A stretch of DNA of 64,000 bases from Vitrella brassicaformis (GCA_001179505.1 CDMY01000307.1:47188-111187), one strand, 5' to 3'; shown: positions 20,677-32,688, counted from the stretch's first letter. A program made the numbers and translations. Notes: generated by a model not told the origin, from the letters alone.

Positions 20677-22276
20677 TCACTTTCTGAGGAATCCCAGCGG
20701 CAGCTGCGAAGGTGCGCATGGGTAGGGAGGCGTCTTGAAGTACTCGTGGGCAAGCGCCTGACACACACAACCAACTCACAATACAGCATTAGTCGCTGTT
20801 TGCCCGGCAGTGTTGTGTGCACCTACCTCTTTGGCGGAGATGCGCTGGTTTGGATTGAGGACGAGCAGCTGTCTGAGGAGGGCCAATGAGAGCTCCGACA
20901 CGCCAGGCCCGAAGACCTGCCTGAAGTCCTGGGGTGGGGCGTAAGTGAACTCACAGTATCGGGGCAGATGCTTGGCGCCCTACACACAACACAAACAGAC
21001 AGCTGTAATGGGCACCAACACAGACATGGATGGATGGATGGATGGATGGGCACCGGCCAGTTTGTTTCGGTGGGTGTCCCCATGACGTCGAATATCTTGG
21101 CCAGCTGATCCACCTCTCCCTGACCGTTGAACAGCGGACGACTGCGCACACGACAGACATACACACACGCATCTCGATCCTTCCTGCCGGCCGGCTTGCT
21201 TGCCCACCCCAGCAGCATTTCAGCAAAGATGCAGCCGACGCTCCAGATGTCGACCTTGTCACCTGACACACACAGGCAGACCAGGTGGTCCACTCCACGT
21301 GTGTCCTCCTCTCTCTCTCCTGTGCTTACTGTACAGCCTGGCGAAGTAGAGCAGCTCAGGCGGCCGATACCAGCTGCGCACACGCACCAGGCAGGCACGT
21401 GCATATGAATCAGTCGTGTGCCCACGCCGGCATGATCCTCCCTGTATGTCTTTTCTTCCTTACATGGTGACGACTTGAGGCGTCATGGCCCGGTCGGGCG
21501 AGCCGTGGCTGCGAGCCAGACCGAAATCACCCAGCTTGATCTCACCTGACAACCATCGCACCACACAGGTGTGGTGTGTGCACTGGACAGTGGTGGTCAT
21601 TCTGTGTTGGTCGCTCACCTTCTGCGTTGATGAAGACGTTTGCAGGCGCCAAATCCTTGAGAACGATGAGTGCACAAAGATGTATGTGAAGTGATTTCTT
21701 GCCCCTCTCTCACCCTGTGAATGAAATACCACGAGTGCATGACCTCCAAACCTGACAAGACACGCACGAGCGCAGAACCATCCAGCTATGTGTGTGTCTG
21801 TGTGTTTGTGTGCTGCCGTCTGTCTGTCTGTCTGTCTGTCTCACCTTGCAGTATTTGCTGCATCATGCCCTTGATGTGCGCCTCAGTCAGCTGCGGATGG
21901 GAACCCAAAAACTGAAGACACACCCGTGAGTGAGTCAGTCAATGAGTGAATGAACTAGCCGGTTGTTGCTTGCCTTCTTGAGATCGGTGTGCATGAAATC
22001 CATCACCAAGTTGACGAAGTCGCCCTCGGCATACACATCGATCAACTGCACACACACACACACACACAGACGTGAGAGAGAGTGCCTGTCTGTGTGTCTG
22101 TGTGTTCGTTCTCACCCCCATGACGTTTTTGTGTCGGATTTCCTTCATGATTTTGATTTCCCTGAGAACGGTGAAGTGGATGCCGGCCTCGCCCACCGGC
22201 AGCCGGCCGCTGTGCTGCTCCTCGTCGACACACTTGCGGTCCAGCTTGACCCGCTTGACGGCCACTATCCTAAACA

Positions 22277-22314
<38 letters not shown>

Positions 22315-22598
22315 TGGATGAGTGTTTCTGTGTGCGGCAACACTCACTTGTTTGTCGCCTTGTCCAGCGCCTTTGCGACCGTCCCATACGTCCCGGCGCC
22401 GATGTTGGCGTCCAACAAGGAGTAGCGACCGCTGCCCTGCAACAAACAAAGAAGCACACACGAATGCGACAAGCAAGCAATCATTCTCGGTTCTGTTGCT
22501 GGTCTGCTTACCTTGCTGGTCGTGGTGCTTGGCGCCTGCGCCTCTCCCGTCGCCCCGCTCGCCGTCTGCATGGCCTCGGGAACACTCACCGCTGACAC
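20677..22598 (-). CDS. CDK7-like (CMGC) protein kinase with altered catalytic loop
   Basis: Exons run from [15 protein letters not shown] (22598; internal ATG at 22571). They give [20 protein letters not shown] (glycine loop), IVAVKRVKL (catalytic Lys), [16 protein letters not shown] (C-helix, with an [11 protein letters not shown] insert form), [20 protein letters not shown], and [19 protein letters not shown], where the usual HRDLKPxN has Ala for Lys and Ala at the third position while Asp and Asn remain. Next are [20 protein letters not shown] (DFG), [14 protein letters not shown] (Pro-Pro-Glu for APE), [32 protein letters not shown] with TPTETNWP, and [17 protein letters not shown]. The GSP-R-x-x-T activation segment and the ending [14 protein letters not shown] match the CDK7/CDKD (TFIIH, CDK-activating) kinases best. 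An insertion (about 21.2 kb, [11 protein letters not shown]) may be intronic. Confidence 0.8.
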
Positions 22599-22702
22599 TT
22601 ATCCATCGATTGGCCAGATCTGCGTCGGTTTGCCGTGCAGAATGCCCAAGAGGCCGACGCGATTTGTTTTTGCCTTCTCAGGAAGTCAAACAGAAGAACC
22701 TG

Positions 22703-22710
22703 AGCTCGCA
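22703..22710 (+). promoter_or_regulatory. AGCTCGCA promoter-proximal motif
   Basis: Lies 39 bp upstream of the family A start at 22749 and in the divergent space with the kinase start at 22598. Role inferred. Confidence 0.5.
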
Positions 22711-22748
22711 GTGATGACGCGCACCAACTACTAGCGCAACACAGGGCC

Positions 22749-24705
22749 ATGGAGGAGCCTCGGAGTGGCCCGGCGGCGTCGGCCACGTCAGGCGCCTCCA
22801 ACGCTGGCGGCTCGAGCAACCAGCATCTTCGCCTGTACCCCCTGGCACAGGTACGTGTTCCTCATTCATTTGGTTGATTGGTTTGCTGGTTCCGTCCATC
22901 CATCCATCAGATGCTGCCGTCATCCCACGAGCGCTACACGACCGGCACGCGTGTGTGGATGGTGACGACCAAGAAGGGCAGGCAGGAGTGGGTGAAGGCC
23001 GACGTCTATCGCACTGAGGAGACCAGCGGGGCGACGAGAGTGTCCATGAGGGAGGTAGAGGGAACAGAGGAGTTCACTGTGAAGGTGCCGCACCAGCCCA
23101 AGGCATCGCCGCACGGCCGACAGGTACTTACGTCAGTAGGCAGAGCTGCCTCCACCTCCACTGCTTGAATGATCCTGTGTGTGTTCTGTCTGATGTGATG
23201 TGTGTGCAGGTCCACAAGGGCTTCAGGTTCGTCAAGACGGTACCTGTGCAGCGACCTGTAGATGAGGATACTGACAACGGCACGGTACTCGAGCAGCCAC
23301 AGACACATGAATGAAGCAAGCAGCCCACACTGCCTCCCTCCTCTCCGTTGGTTGCCTTGTTGTTCTGTCCGGCCATCAGCCTCGCCTGTTTGAGCTGCCC
23401 CAGGAGGTCGAGAAGGGCGTCCTTTGGCCCCTCCTCGGCGGCGACCTTGCCATCAGCCTGGCCCGCATCCGCACCACATGCCGCCTTGGCCGAGAGCGGG
23501 TCTCTGCGGACCTCCTCAGATCGCTGATCGATGCACAGCTCACCGGCAAGGGCCTCCAGGACATCATCAGCTACGACCTCTCGTCCGTCGGTCATCTGCA
23601 GCGGTTCCTGTACATCATCGACAACAGCGGCGAGTGGGCGGCGACGGTGCGCATCATCAGGGTGGCGAAGCATCAGCGGCGGAGTGGTGGGAAGTTGCCG
23701 ATAGAGCTGACCAGTGCTGATGTGTTGGGGGTGGGCGGCCGGGCGGTGTTCGACGGGCGGTGTGAGGCGCTGCGCCAGCTCTCACTCATCAAGCGTCACA
23801 TCAACATGACGCTCGAGCGCCGCAGCAACGGCGAGGAGCAGCTGGGTGGGCGTCCACTGACCATCCGCCCACTTCACTCGCTGCCGGCCAACAGCCCCTA
23901 TCGCAATGCATACGACTCGGCCAACCCCGTGTGTGAGTATCTAGGTGAGGGCGAGAAGGGAGGACTGCGGGCAATGGATTAGTTGGCTGCGTGTGTCTGT
24001 GTATGTCTGTTTGCAGGCTGTGTGTGTGCTTCAGTTCGCGACGCTGCGTTGAACAAGTGAGAAACATGGGCAGAATGACCCACACGAACACATTAACACA
24101 TTGGCTGCACCGCTCTGCCATGATGTGTGTGTCTGACCAGGAAGCGTTATGGAGGGTCGCGAGTCGCGGACCAGGGGGCCACCCGGCACAACGATGCCAC
24201 ACGCTACGAGCGACTCGTCAGTCACACACACACACACACACACACAGACCCACGATTGCCTCACCAGCTGCCCCACTCCCTCATTGTCATACGTCCCTTT
24301 TCGCTTCAGCGGGATCTCGCCACTCAGCAGCCGCCCGTCTGGAACTGCCGCACCACAAGCACCAGCCACTGGGCGGGAGACGGAATCTTCAGCCGCGTGA
24401 TAGTGCTGCACGGCGACCAGCCCGGCCAGACCTTCGCAGCCCACATCTACATCCGCAGCTACTCCGACTTTGCCCGCGCCTACCTGCACACGACGGAGGG
24501 ACCGGTGGATGGCAAGGAGGGTGCGGCGGCATTCCCCGAGACAGTGACGGTGGTGCGGCAGCTGATGGAAGCCGATGACGAACAGGCGGCGTTTGGCGAC
24601 CAGCTAGCTGTAGCCCTCCCCCCAGCTGATGGCGGTGGTGAGGGTGAGGGTGGCGGGCAGACCGCAGGCAAGCACAAGGAGGGGCGGCACACGGACGAGC
24701 TATGA
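22749..24705 (+). CDS. Family A protein with N-terminal SH3/Tudor-like module
   Basis: Exon 1 (22749) is MEEPRSGPAASATSG then NAGGSSNQHLRLYPLAQ. Exon 2, from about 22911, has SSHERYTTGTRVWMV, WVKADVYRTEETSGATR and VSMREVEGTEEF, a beta-rich module of about 70 residues shared with the 12.2 kb and 41.1 kb genes. Exon 3 (VHKGFRFVKTVPV ... DEDTDNGT) can be spliced in phase (ACG|gtactc to ccatcag|CCT) onto the hallmark PRLFELPQEVEKGV. Without that splice the first part would stop at QPQTHE. The core reads SLARIRTTCRLGRERVSADL, IPS-like LTSADVLGVGGRAVFDGRCE and SANPV, then the C-terminal domain VIVLHGDQPGQTFAAHIYI ... AYLHTTEGPV. It ends GRHTDEL at 24705. A GC donor at GACCGCAG|gcaagc could instead splice to 24742 and give an Ala/Ser tail. 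Confidence 0.68.
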
Positions 24706-24741
24706 ATGGGTCAGTGTGGACGGATGTGTGGCTGCCTGCAG

Positions 24742-24826
24742 GTCCTGCTGCGGCCGCATCATCGGCAGCGAGCGGCAGCGTGTAGAGAGGGATGGGGGTG
24801 GCAGCACAACGATAGAGGACGAGTAG
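24742..24826 (+). pseudogene. Remnant of the family B N-module 3' exon (GGGSTTIEDE)
   Basis: Downstream of the family A stop, a segment preceded by gcctgcag reads GPAAAASSAASGSV and then stops. Shortly after, another frame reads GGGSTTIEDE and stops, which matches the last residues (GGGSSTIAEDE) of the fused gene ending at 34678. This suggests that the fused arrangement of the 35 kb copy once existed here and lost its middle exons, or is being built up. Short, so tentative. Confidence 0.4.
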
Positions 24827-25023
24827 CCCACAGTAGCCGACTTACTGACCCGCACGGACACGCACGAGGGGAAGGGACAGGGGAGGGACAGGGGAGGGGC
24901 TGACTGCAGGCGTTGACTGATGAGTGTGTGGATGGATGCATTCATGGGATGGATACGTGAAGGTGTTGTACAGTTGTGTGTTGGTCCAATGCGCAAATGA
25001 TTCTTCTCCTCGTTTCGTGTGCG

Positions 25024-25031
25024 AGCTCGCG
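25024..25031 (+). promoter_or_regulatory. AGCTCGCG promoter-proximal motif
   Basis: Part of the palindrome GCGAGCTCGC, 24 bp upstream of the start codon at 25055. Role inferred. Confidence 0.45.
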
Positions 25032-25054
25032 AGCGATTTCCCTGAGATGCCAAA

Positions 25055-27533
25055 ATGAGCCCTTCAGGCGTCCTGGTGGTCCTGTTGTGTGCGTTGTGGT
25101 GCGAGAAGGCCTTCGGTGGCGCGCCATGTCCGTGCAAAGACAGGTGCAAGAACCCGAAGTCGACGCATTCATCATGGCACGCATTCATCTGCAGATGCAT
25201 GGCAGATCTCCCTTCTGTTTGTGTGTTGTCCACCACATTTCAGCCGTCTGTGCGAGCCCGTGCAGCGAGTGCCGTCCAAAGAGGTGTTTGGCTTCGGCTC
25301 GGCCTCGTGGCGCCAATACGACTGGGACGTCGTCACGACGTCTGAAAGATACACACCCGAATGTGTGCTGTGTATGCGATGTGCTCGTTTGCATCATCCA
25401 TCAGCATTGCCTGGGCGAACGAGTCGGACACTGAGCTGCTGTGCCACGCACACAAGCACAAGTACAGCCACAGAGATGGTGCACATCGAGGGGTGGGTGG
25501 GATCACACGTGCATGTGCTTCTGTTTGTTTGTCCATCCAGTGTGCGGTTGATATCAGCGGCGAATCGGCCGGAGAAGGCCTTCCTGAACGGCTCTGAGGC
25601 AGCCATGGTCGAGTGGGTTCGGTACGCTTACACGAATGCACACACACATACAAACGGTGCACGGAAAAGAGTGTGTGTGTGTGTGTGTGTGTAGGTCGAC
25701 CGTTGCTCGTCTGTCGTCGATTCACTTTGACGGCGTGACGTTCGACTACGAGGCGCCGATGGACCCCACCGACACCCACACACAGATGAAATACGCAGAG
25801 GTATGTGCTGCACGGGTGTGGACGGATCCATGGACATCGTGTGTTGTGTGTGTAGCTGGTGAAACGGACCAAGGAGGCGCTTGCGAAAGAGCGGCCCGGC
25901 TCACAGGTAGACAAGCAGGCAGGCAGGCAGGCAGACAGGCCTTGTGTGTGAAAATGGCTATGCCATGGAAATGTCTGTGTGGTGTGTGTTTGGCGTATGT
26001 GTGCAGGTGTCGGTGTGTGTGCCGTGGTCGCCGTATGACATCGACCAGCGGTCCTATGACTGGCGGGCTCTGGCTGATGCTGCCGACTTTCTCTATGTCA
26101 TGGCATATGACATACAGAGCCAGGTACACGTTTCTAGCTCTGCGTGTCACATGGATTCGTGTGTGTATGTTTAAATCTGTGTGTGTGTTTACGTCAATGT
26201 TTGTGTGTGTGTGTGTGCAGATTCTTTCTCGGTGCATTGCGCAGCCGAACAGCCCCATTGAGGCGGCGAGATACGGCCTCAATGCCTACATGTAAGTGCG
26301 CACCCATCCACACTCCCTCACAGAATGACGGATGTCGTGTGTGTGTATGCGTGGGCATCAACACACATACATCCGCCCGCCCAGGCGTCTGTCGATCCCG
26401 CCTTCCTCTCTGGTGCTGGGCGTGCCCTTCTACGGCTATGTCTACGGGTGGGTGCATGTGCACATGTGGCTGACCTGACTGCAAGCGCCCATCTACACGT
26501 GACATATGTGTGTGTCACTGTCACTCACAGGTGCTTCAACACGACGATAGGCGACACGCCCATCTGTGCGATAGAGGAGGATCCATTCAGATCAGTGGCA
26601 TGCTCCGACGCTGCGGGATCACAATGGTACACACGCACACACACGGATGCATATCGAGTACACACCTCTCTGTCTCCGTCTCTCTCTGTGTTTGGATGTG
26701 TGTATGCAGGCCGTTCCGTGACATGTATCGTGTCTACAGTGGCGAGCTGGCGGGCGTGTGTGTCTCTGGTGTGCATTGGGACGAAGCCACCCAGTCACCC
26801 TGGTTCAACTTCTACAGGTACACGCACAACACAGACACACGGCCCCACCCACATCCGACTGTGTGTGTGTGTGTGTGTGTGGATGCAGCCTGACAGACAC
26901 CAAGCTGCAGCAGCAAGGGGAGAACAAGATGATGTTTAGACGGTATACAGAGGTGCACACACACACGGCTGCCATGGCTGCATCTATGTGTTCATTTGTC
27001 AGGTCGTTAACACCTTCTTCGTGCAGTGCCACCATCCAACCCCAACACATACCCGTGCGGCAGGTACGCACACACACACACGTGTGTCTCATTTACACCC
27101 ACACTTCCTCCATCCATCCATCCATCCATCCGTTCATTCTCGTGCACAGGCGTGGTTCGACAGCCCCCGCAGCATCAGGGCAAAAGTCAGAATGGCCAAG
27201 GATATGGGTACGTACTTAAGTGGGGGTGCACATACACATGGCCAAATCCATCTCAAAAATCCATTTCAATGGCGTGTGTGTGTGTGTCTCCAGGTCTGCG
27301 TGGTGTGGGTCCTTTTGCCTTCGACCAGCTGCTGCCTCGGGACGGCGCTCAGATCAAGGCCTCGCCCGGTAATTCAGCATTCTCGTGCGCGCGTCCATCC
27401 ATCCATCCATCCATCCATTCCTCAATCAGTGTCCCCTTATGTGTGTGCAGGGTTGAAGGATGCTGCTGGGGAGTTCTGGGGGGCGCTGGGAGAGATACGA
27501 CAAGCCGATGCGATGACGGCAACCGGCCAGTAG
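25055..27533 (+). CDS. Di-N-acetylchitobiase-like glycoside hydrolase, GH18, secreted or lysosomal
   Basis: The start MSPSGVLVVLLCALWCEKAF is a signal peptide, followed by the Cys-rich APCPCKDRCKNPK typical of the chitobiase N-terminus. About thirteen short exons follow. The active-site exon gives LSSIHFDGVTFDYEAPMDP, the GH18 D-x-x-D-x-D-x-E strand with Glu as catalytic acid. Others give VPWSPYDIDQRSYDWRALAD and FLYVMAYDIQSQ, then CIAQPNSPIEAARYGLNAYM, IPPSSLVLGVPFYGYVYG, CFNTTIGDTPICAIEEDPFR with SVACSDAAGSQ, AWFDSPRSIRAKVRMAKDMG and GLRGVGPFAFDQLL. This order follows mammalian CTBS closely. The enzyme would split the reducing-end GlcNAc from chitobiose cores of N-glycans in a vacuole or lysosome. 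It ends MTATGQ at 27533. Nearly every intron carries a (TG)n or (GGAT)n tract. Confidence 0.87.
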
Positions 27534-28121
27534 ATGGAGACGCTTCCTTCGCGCCAACGCATGTGCGTGCGTGTGGCTATGCGTGTGGCTGTCCACGTGT
27601 AAGTGATGATTAGCTTGCCTAGTGGTGCGTGGTGTGTGTGGTATGTGGCATCCGGAAAGTAGGTCGTTGTTGCTGTTTTTCATTACATGTCGATACAACG
27701 TCATGCTACATAGGGCTGTATTGGGTGGGCCATTTGGACTGCTCGGGACGGACAGAGACATCACGTCATGAAGCTGTCTTGGCGTTCATCCATCTACACA
27801 GCTGTTGTTCGAAACGCCTTTCACATCATGTGGCCATGATGTGGCCTCTTCGTCTCTCTTCTTCCCATCTTCTCTCCTCTCCTCTCCTCTATTTTGTGTA
27901 CAGACCACCTGTGTATGCCCGCATGAACAAAACGACAAAAATGCCCTCGCCCATGCGTCCAGCACTTCTCCTTGTTTGTCTTTCCTTCTGCCTACTCATC
28001 ATCTCAGTTAGCCACGCTGACCACTCCCCTCGTCCCTCTCCCCCTCTGCCTCTCTGCTTTTCGACTATATACAGAACCCTCGTTCAATAATGCCCACTGT
28101 CCACATCGGTCTCAAGAGAGC
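27534..28121. other. Intergenic, convergent 3' flanks
   Basis: About 590 bp, pyrimidine-rich on the plus strand towards 28.1 kb. No gene is recognised. Confidence 0.55.
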
Positions 28122-30302
28122 TCAGACAGAGAATCGATTCCCCTTCAAGCGGGTGAAGAACTCTTGAAGCGAGCGGAGAAACAAACCCTTTGGACGACGA
28201 CGGGGGGCAGGGGTCTACATGACACGAAGCAACCATCGTTTCCTCCGCCTTGCCCTCACATCCACATCACTGCCTCATTGCCCTTACTTACCGGATCATC
28301 GGTGATGTCCTCCACCGCTCGCCCAGCAGGAAGCTCAAAGACGTATTCCTGGAACAGCAGCCGGGCCTTGATGTCCTCGCGTGTGGTCGGGTCCTTGGGC
28401 CATTGCGGCTTGATCAAGCCGCCTTGCGGGATGGCCCAGACGATGCGCCAGGTCTTCCTGCCATCCCCGATCGCTGGGCTTGTCCTCAAGTTGTCGATCA
28501 ACGTTTGGTCGAATCCACTGGCTGAGTAGTCGCTGTCGGCGGTCACTTTGAAGAGGTAGATAACGTCCTCAGCGCTGTCGATGTACAGCGAGTCGATGGT
28601 CGTCCACTTCTTGGACACAGGCACCCAGAAGCCAGGCTCGTGCACGTTGGCATAGGGCCTCTTCTGGTCTCTGTTGCGAGAAAACAGACGAGGCTCACTG
28701 TCCTGCTGGGTGCTGTCCAGTGATACCCGGATCACACCCCTCAGCTTGTCCTGCGGCGTCTGCATCCTTGACGCTCGAGAGCTCCTGTCCATACGTGAAA
28801 CATGATGGCTGAGGGGCTCCAGAGTTATCGGGCGCCTGGTCCTTGCCAGAAACTCATGGACGAGGCCCTCAAACAGTTTTTCTTTGCCGACGATCTTTCT
28901 GGGGTCCATGATGATGTCGAGCTCATCTTTCAGCTCCTGCTTGGTCAGCTTCCGGATGAACTCGCCGAGGATATAAGACGAGCGCCAGACGACGTTCCCA
29001 AAGGTGTAGGGGCCGTGGGTACCGGGATCGAGCGACATGAGAACGGTCTCAGGGAACTTGTCAGCTACGGCACCCCTTGGGGCTTCTCCCCTCCATCGTC
29101 GGGCGTCTTCATACTTCATAAAGGCAACGGCGAGTTTCACATCCTTCTTGAGCGAAGACAGAGGCCGCAGGTAATCGTGAATGATACCACCCGCATAGCG
29201 GCGCTTGTTATCCATCTGGTCGAGCCACTCGGTGCCCTCAAGGGCCTCAGAAACCTCCTCCTCAGTCCAGGTGGGCATGAGCAGATTGAGTGTGAGCTCT
29301 TTCTTGAAATCGTTGTAATTATCATGGCGCGCCGATGCAGCCAGCAAGGCGCTGCCCGGCCACGCACCAAACAGGCCACCTTCGAAGCCTGCACCACACA
29401 CACACACACAACAAAAACACACAAAGAGAGAGAGAGTGTGTCACTCTCATACAGGCAGGCGTGCAGCCCCGTTCCCTCCCGCCCCGAGCTAACCGTCGAT
29501 CAGTAGCCAGTCGCGCCGTAATGAGTCCAGCGGCTGCGTCTTTTGTAACTGGCGCAGCGTCTTTAGCGGGTCGAGAACGATGGCAAAGCCGTCCTTCGAC
29601 AGCTCATACACGTTCTGGTCGACATTCGATGTCCTGAATGAAAACCAGAAGGAGCGGGCAGGTCACATCACGTCTGGCCGCCAGCAAATCTGTGCTCACT
29701 GACCTCTTGGAGTTGTCCACGAACCAGATCTTGAAGTTCTTGCCTCGGTGCATCTCGCCTTTCAGCACGGCCAAGAAAAAGAGAAGAAACCAAGACAAGC
29801 CGACGCCCGGTGAGCCACGCAGCAGAACGTTGAAGTACTTCCCCGTCTTCCTGTTCAAGTTATTATGCCTGTCCATAATGATCTTGGCGATGTCAACATA
29901 GGCCTTGCGGACCAACAACTTCTGCTCCTCCGTGAGTGGCAGCGTGATTGGTGCTGCCTCGAGGTTGATGGGATCCACTGACTCCCAGTATGGTTCAAGT
30001 TCGAGTCCGACCCTGAAAACCGGCGGTATGGCTTCGGCGAAGGCCTGCAAGTCAGACAGACAGACAAGACGAATGCACAGAAATACACTCATCATGCCCA
30101 GCTGTGTCGGTCACTTACGTACCTCTCCCTCTGGCTCCTCTGCGTGAAGGGCAGTCGCCCTCTGCACGTGGCGATGAGTCGGGCGTTCCTGGCGAGCCGC
30201 CAGGGCAATCTGAAACGTGAGACGAGCCGATTGGCGCACGCCAGCCACCGTATGAGCGAGGGCAAGGCACGCAGTCAGGAGAAGGGAAAGCGCAGATGCC
30301 AT
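28122..30302 (-). CDS. Crinkler/RHS-type effector-like protein: signal peptide, degenerate P-loop NTPase, nuclease-like C-terminus
   Basis: Exon 1 (from 30302) begins MASALSLLLTACLALAHTVA, a signal peptide. Exon 2 has PLTEEQKLLVRKAYVDIAKI and VLLRGSPGVGLSWFLLFFL, which sits where Crinkler/RHS proteins have a Walker A (GxPGxGKS), but the Lys is Leu here. Exon 3 ends RRDWLLIDG, a Walker B-like strand. The long exon carries YTFGNVVWRSSYILGEFIRK and a C-terminal block with DSAEDVIYLFKVTADSDYSA, which resembles the restriction-endonuclease-like domain of these proteins (acidic residue, then hydrophobic strand with K/Q-V-T). An in-phase strong donor (CCG|gtaagtaag) suggests a last short exon starting TPAPRRRPKGL and ending at 28122; without splicing the frame stops at 28256. 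Known relatives are secreted effectors or retrotransposon-hotspot proteins; in this alga the target is unknown. Confidence 0.72.
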
Positions 30303-31009
30303 AGCTCTGACCTCTGAATGCAGAGAAAGCGCACAACACGACATCTGGCATGAGATGTCATTCATCGAGGCGCAGATCTCCTCACCAATTGCGTCCACCC
30401 AGAACGACACGGCGACGACGCCGATGAGTGAAAGAACCACGTGAGGGAAGGGAGGAGATGGGAGGCGAGCCGACGTACAACTGACTGTGATCTAGGGTTT
30501 TTGAAGGGTTGAGGGTTCGGGCCACAAAGAGTGACGAAAGGGGACACGTGAAGCATGGGACTGCTTGTGAGTCAGCAGCACACACAAGCATCGACCCGTC
30601 CACCCACCGACGGCATGCCTTCCTTGCACTGCACCACATTGCTGAGTGCATTCATTGTGTGTATGTCTGCAGCAGCAGCAGTTAGGCAGGCTAACCACTC
30701 CCCCCTCCCTCTCCCTTGCTTGATCTCCCTCTGGCTGGGATCAGATCCCCCGTTTTACTCTCTCTGCCTCTCTCTCTCTCTGCCTTTCGACTGTACACCC
30801 CCGTCAGTCAGCCCATTAGTCAAGCCATCAATGATACACCACAGCAGCACAGCAGAGAAAGAGAGACCCGCCTCCCTCCCATACCCATTCACCCACCAAC
30901 AGACACAGCAAGCACCTCTCACCCACCACACAGGCCAGGCCTCTGCTATCCACTGACTCATCTAGCCATACATATTCCAAACTCGTCCCTCTCTCTCTCT
31001 CTGTCTCTT
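30303..31009. other. Intergenic between two minus-strand genes
   Basis: About 700 bp upstream of the Crinkler-like gene. It contains a CT-rich tract (about 30695-30790) and (CT)n near 30985-31010. I found no AGCTCGCA motif and no gene. Confidence 0.55.
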
Positions 31010-32688
31010 TCACTCGGATCTTCGTTGCTGCTGCTGCTGTTTCTGCTGCTCTGGCTGCGCTACACGCCCTCCGCTCTCTCCGCTGCTGCTGCTACCGCTA
31101 TCACTAGCCGGCTCTACGTACGCCCGGGGCAGCTTCTGCACACCTGCACAACAGATGGACCACACACATGGCATGGGGTGGGGTAGGTAGGACAGGACAC
31201 AACCACACAAACCAGAGCGTAGGTGTTTGGACATTATGCGTACCCATGTGCAGGTCAAACAAAGGTGGGAACTCCTCCCATGGCCGCGTCGAAAAGTACC
31301 GAGGCGACCTCTGCTGCACACTGCCGCCAGCCTTCGCACTACCCTTGGGGCGTTCCTCCGGTCTCCTGTCCTTGTGCCCCTTGGTGTTGGTCTGCTGCTG
31401 CTCGGCTGTTTGTGTCTGTGCGCGTGTGGTGGGCTCGGCGAATGGCGGCCTGAGTGGTCCTGGTGGGTCGCTCGGTATGACGGCTGAGACCTTCTTGTGG
31501 TTGTTAGCGGCTTCCACCAACAACTTGTCTACTGCTGATGGGTCGTCTGCAACAGGCATCCAACACATGCGGATGAGTATGTGTGTGTATCTGTGTCACA
31601 TGTATGTATGTGGCGCATTTCATGCCTGGGTGCGTAGGCTGCTTAGCTTAGCTTACCGTCTAGGTCGTATTTCTGCTGCTTCTGTTGTCGCCATGGCGGC
31701 GTCCCATATGGATCCCCTGGGGACACGCACAGCATACACACAACAGATGCATCCACGCTTCTCTGTGTGTGTGTGTGTGTGTGTGGCGCTGTTTGTGTGC
31801 TGACCCCATGGATCATCGTTAGGCCGTTGTGGGATGGGGATGGGGATCGGCACGGGCTGGGGATTCTGTGACAAACCACACACACACACACACACACACA
31901 CACGCGTGTTGAATACCACACTGCTTGCTGTGTCCAAAGGGGTCTTTGTGGGTATGTGGGCAGTCAGTCCTTACCTGCGGCCAGGGGACGGGGATGAACC
32001 ACCCATCGTCTGCACACAGACCAGCCAGCCAACCGCAAACACGTGCAGACATCACATCAATCAGTGGATGGGCAGGCAGGCAGCACATTCATCAGTCAGG
32101 TGCACACACACCATCATCATCGCCGGGGAAGGGCAACACATCCGGCCACCTGCAGACACAGCAGACCATCACACAAATGACAAGTAAGCGTGTCATGAAC
32201 GAATATGTGGGCTTCGGTGCCTTGTGTATACCATGATGGCCGCTCCATGGTGTCAGGATCCCTCAGCGCCCGTGCGTAAGTGTCCCTCACGAGGGCGCTC
32301 AGCTGGTCGTCGCTCTCATACACCAAGTAGGACGGCACCGTCCAGTCGGGCCAATAAAATGAAGAAGAAGAAGACACCTCACGTCCACGTGACCCCCGCT
32401 GCTCGGCCGCGGCTCTCTTGACCGATGCTGCTCGCCTGCAATCCCAACACACACACACACGCACAACATGCGCCTTCACCTCAGTGGTGCATATCGGCTT
32501 GTCTGTGTGGGTGTAGTGTACCTGGTTCGTGTGTGTCTGATCCTGCTGTGTGGATGCCAGCTGCTTCGCAGCGGCAATGTGCGAAAGAAGGTGGGTTTGT
32601 TGGTGCTGTCGGTGGTGGTGGTTGTGGTGCTGGTGAAGGCGAGCACGCAGGGGAGCAAGGACACGGGAATGATCAACAGGGCCTCCAT
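31010..32688 (-). CDS. Secreted or plastid-targeted low-complexity protein, unknown function
   Basis: The start at 32688 gives MEALLIIPVSLLPCVLAF followed by a Thr run, i.e. a signal peptide ending next to Phe. Later exons on the minus strand give SSSSSFYWPDWTVPSYLVYE and RDTYARALRDPDTMERPSWY, then WPDVLPFPGDDDGWFIPVPW, NPQPVPIPIPIPQRPNDDPW and GDPYGTPPWRQQKQQKYDLD, then VDKLLVEAANNHKKVSAVIP, and finally KLPRAYVEPASDSGSSSSGE with a Gln run to 31010. Pro/Trp-rich short exons between CA-repeat introns dominate. No known domain is recognised. An in-frame upstream ATG at 32715 is possible. Confidence 0.6.

Noticed and set aside
24690-24705. C-terminal TDEL/THEL of family A as an ER-retention signal
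   Set aside because: It deviates from K/HDEL, and no signal peptide precedes it in either protein.
27900-30830. Similar CT-rich blocks at ~28.02 kb and ~30.7 kb as terminal repeats around the Crinkler-like gene
   Set aside because: Similarity is mostly pyrimidine composition; no shared sharp edges or target duplication.
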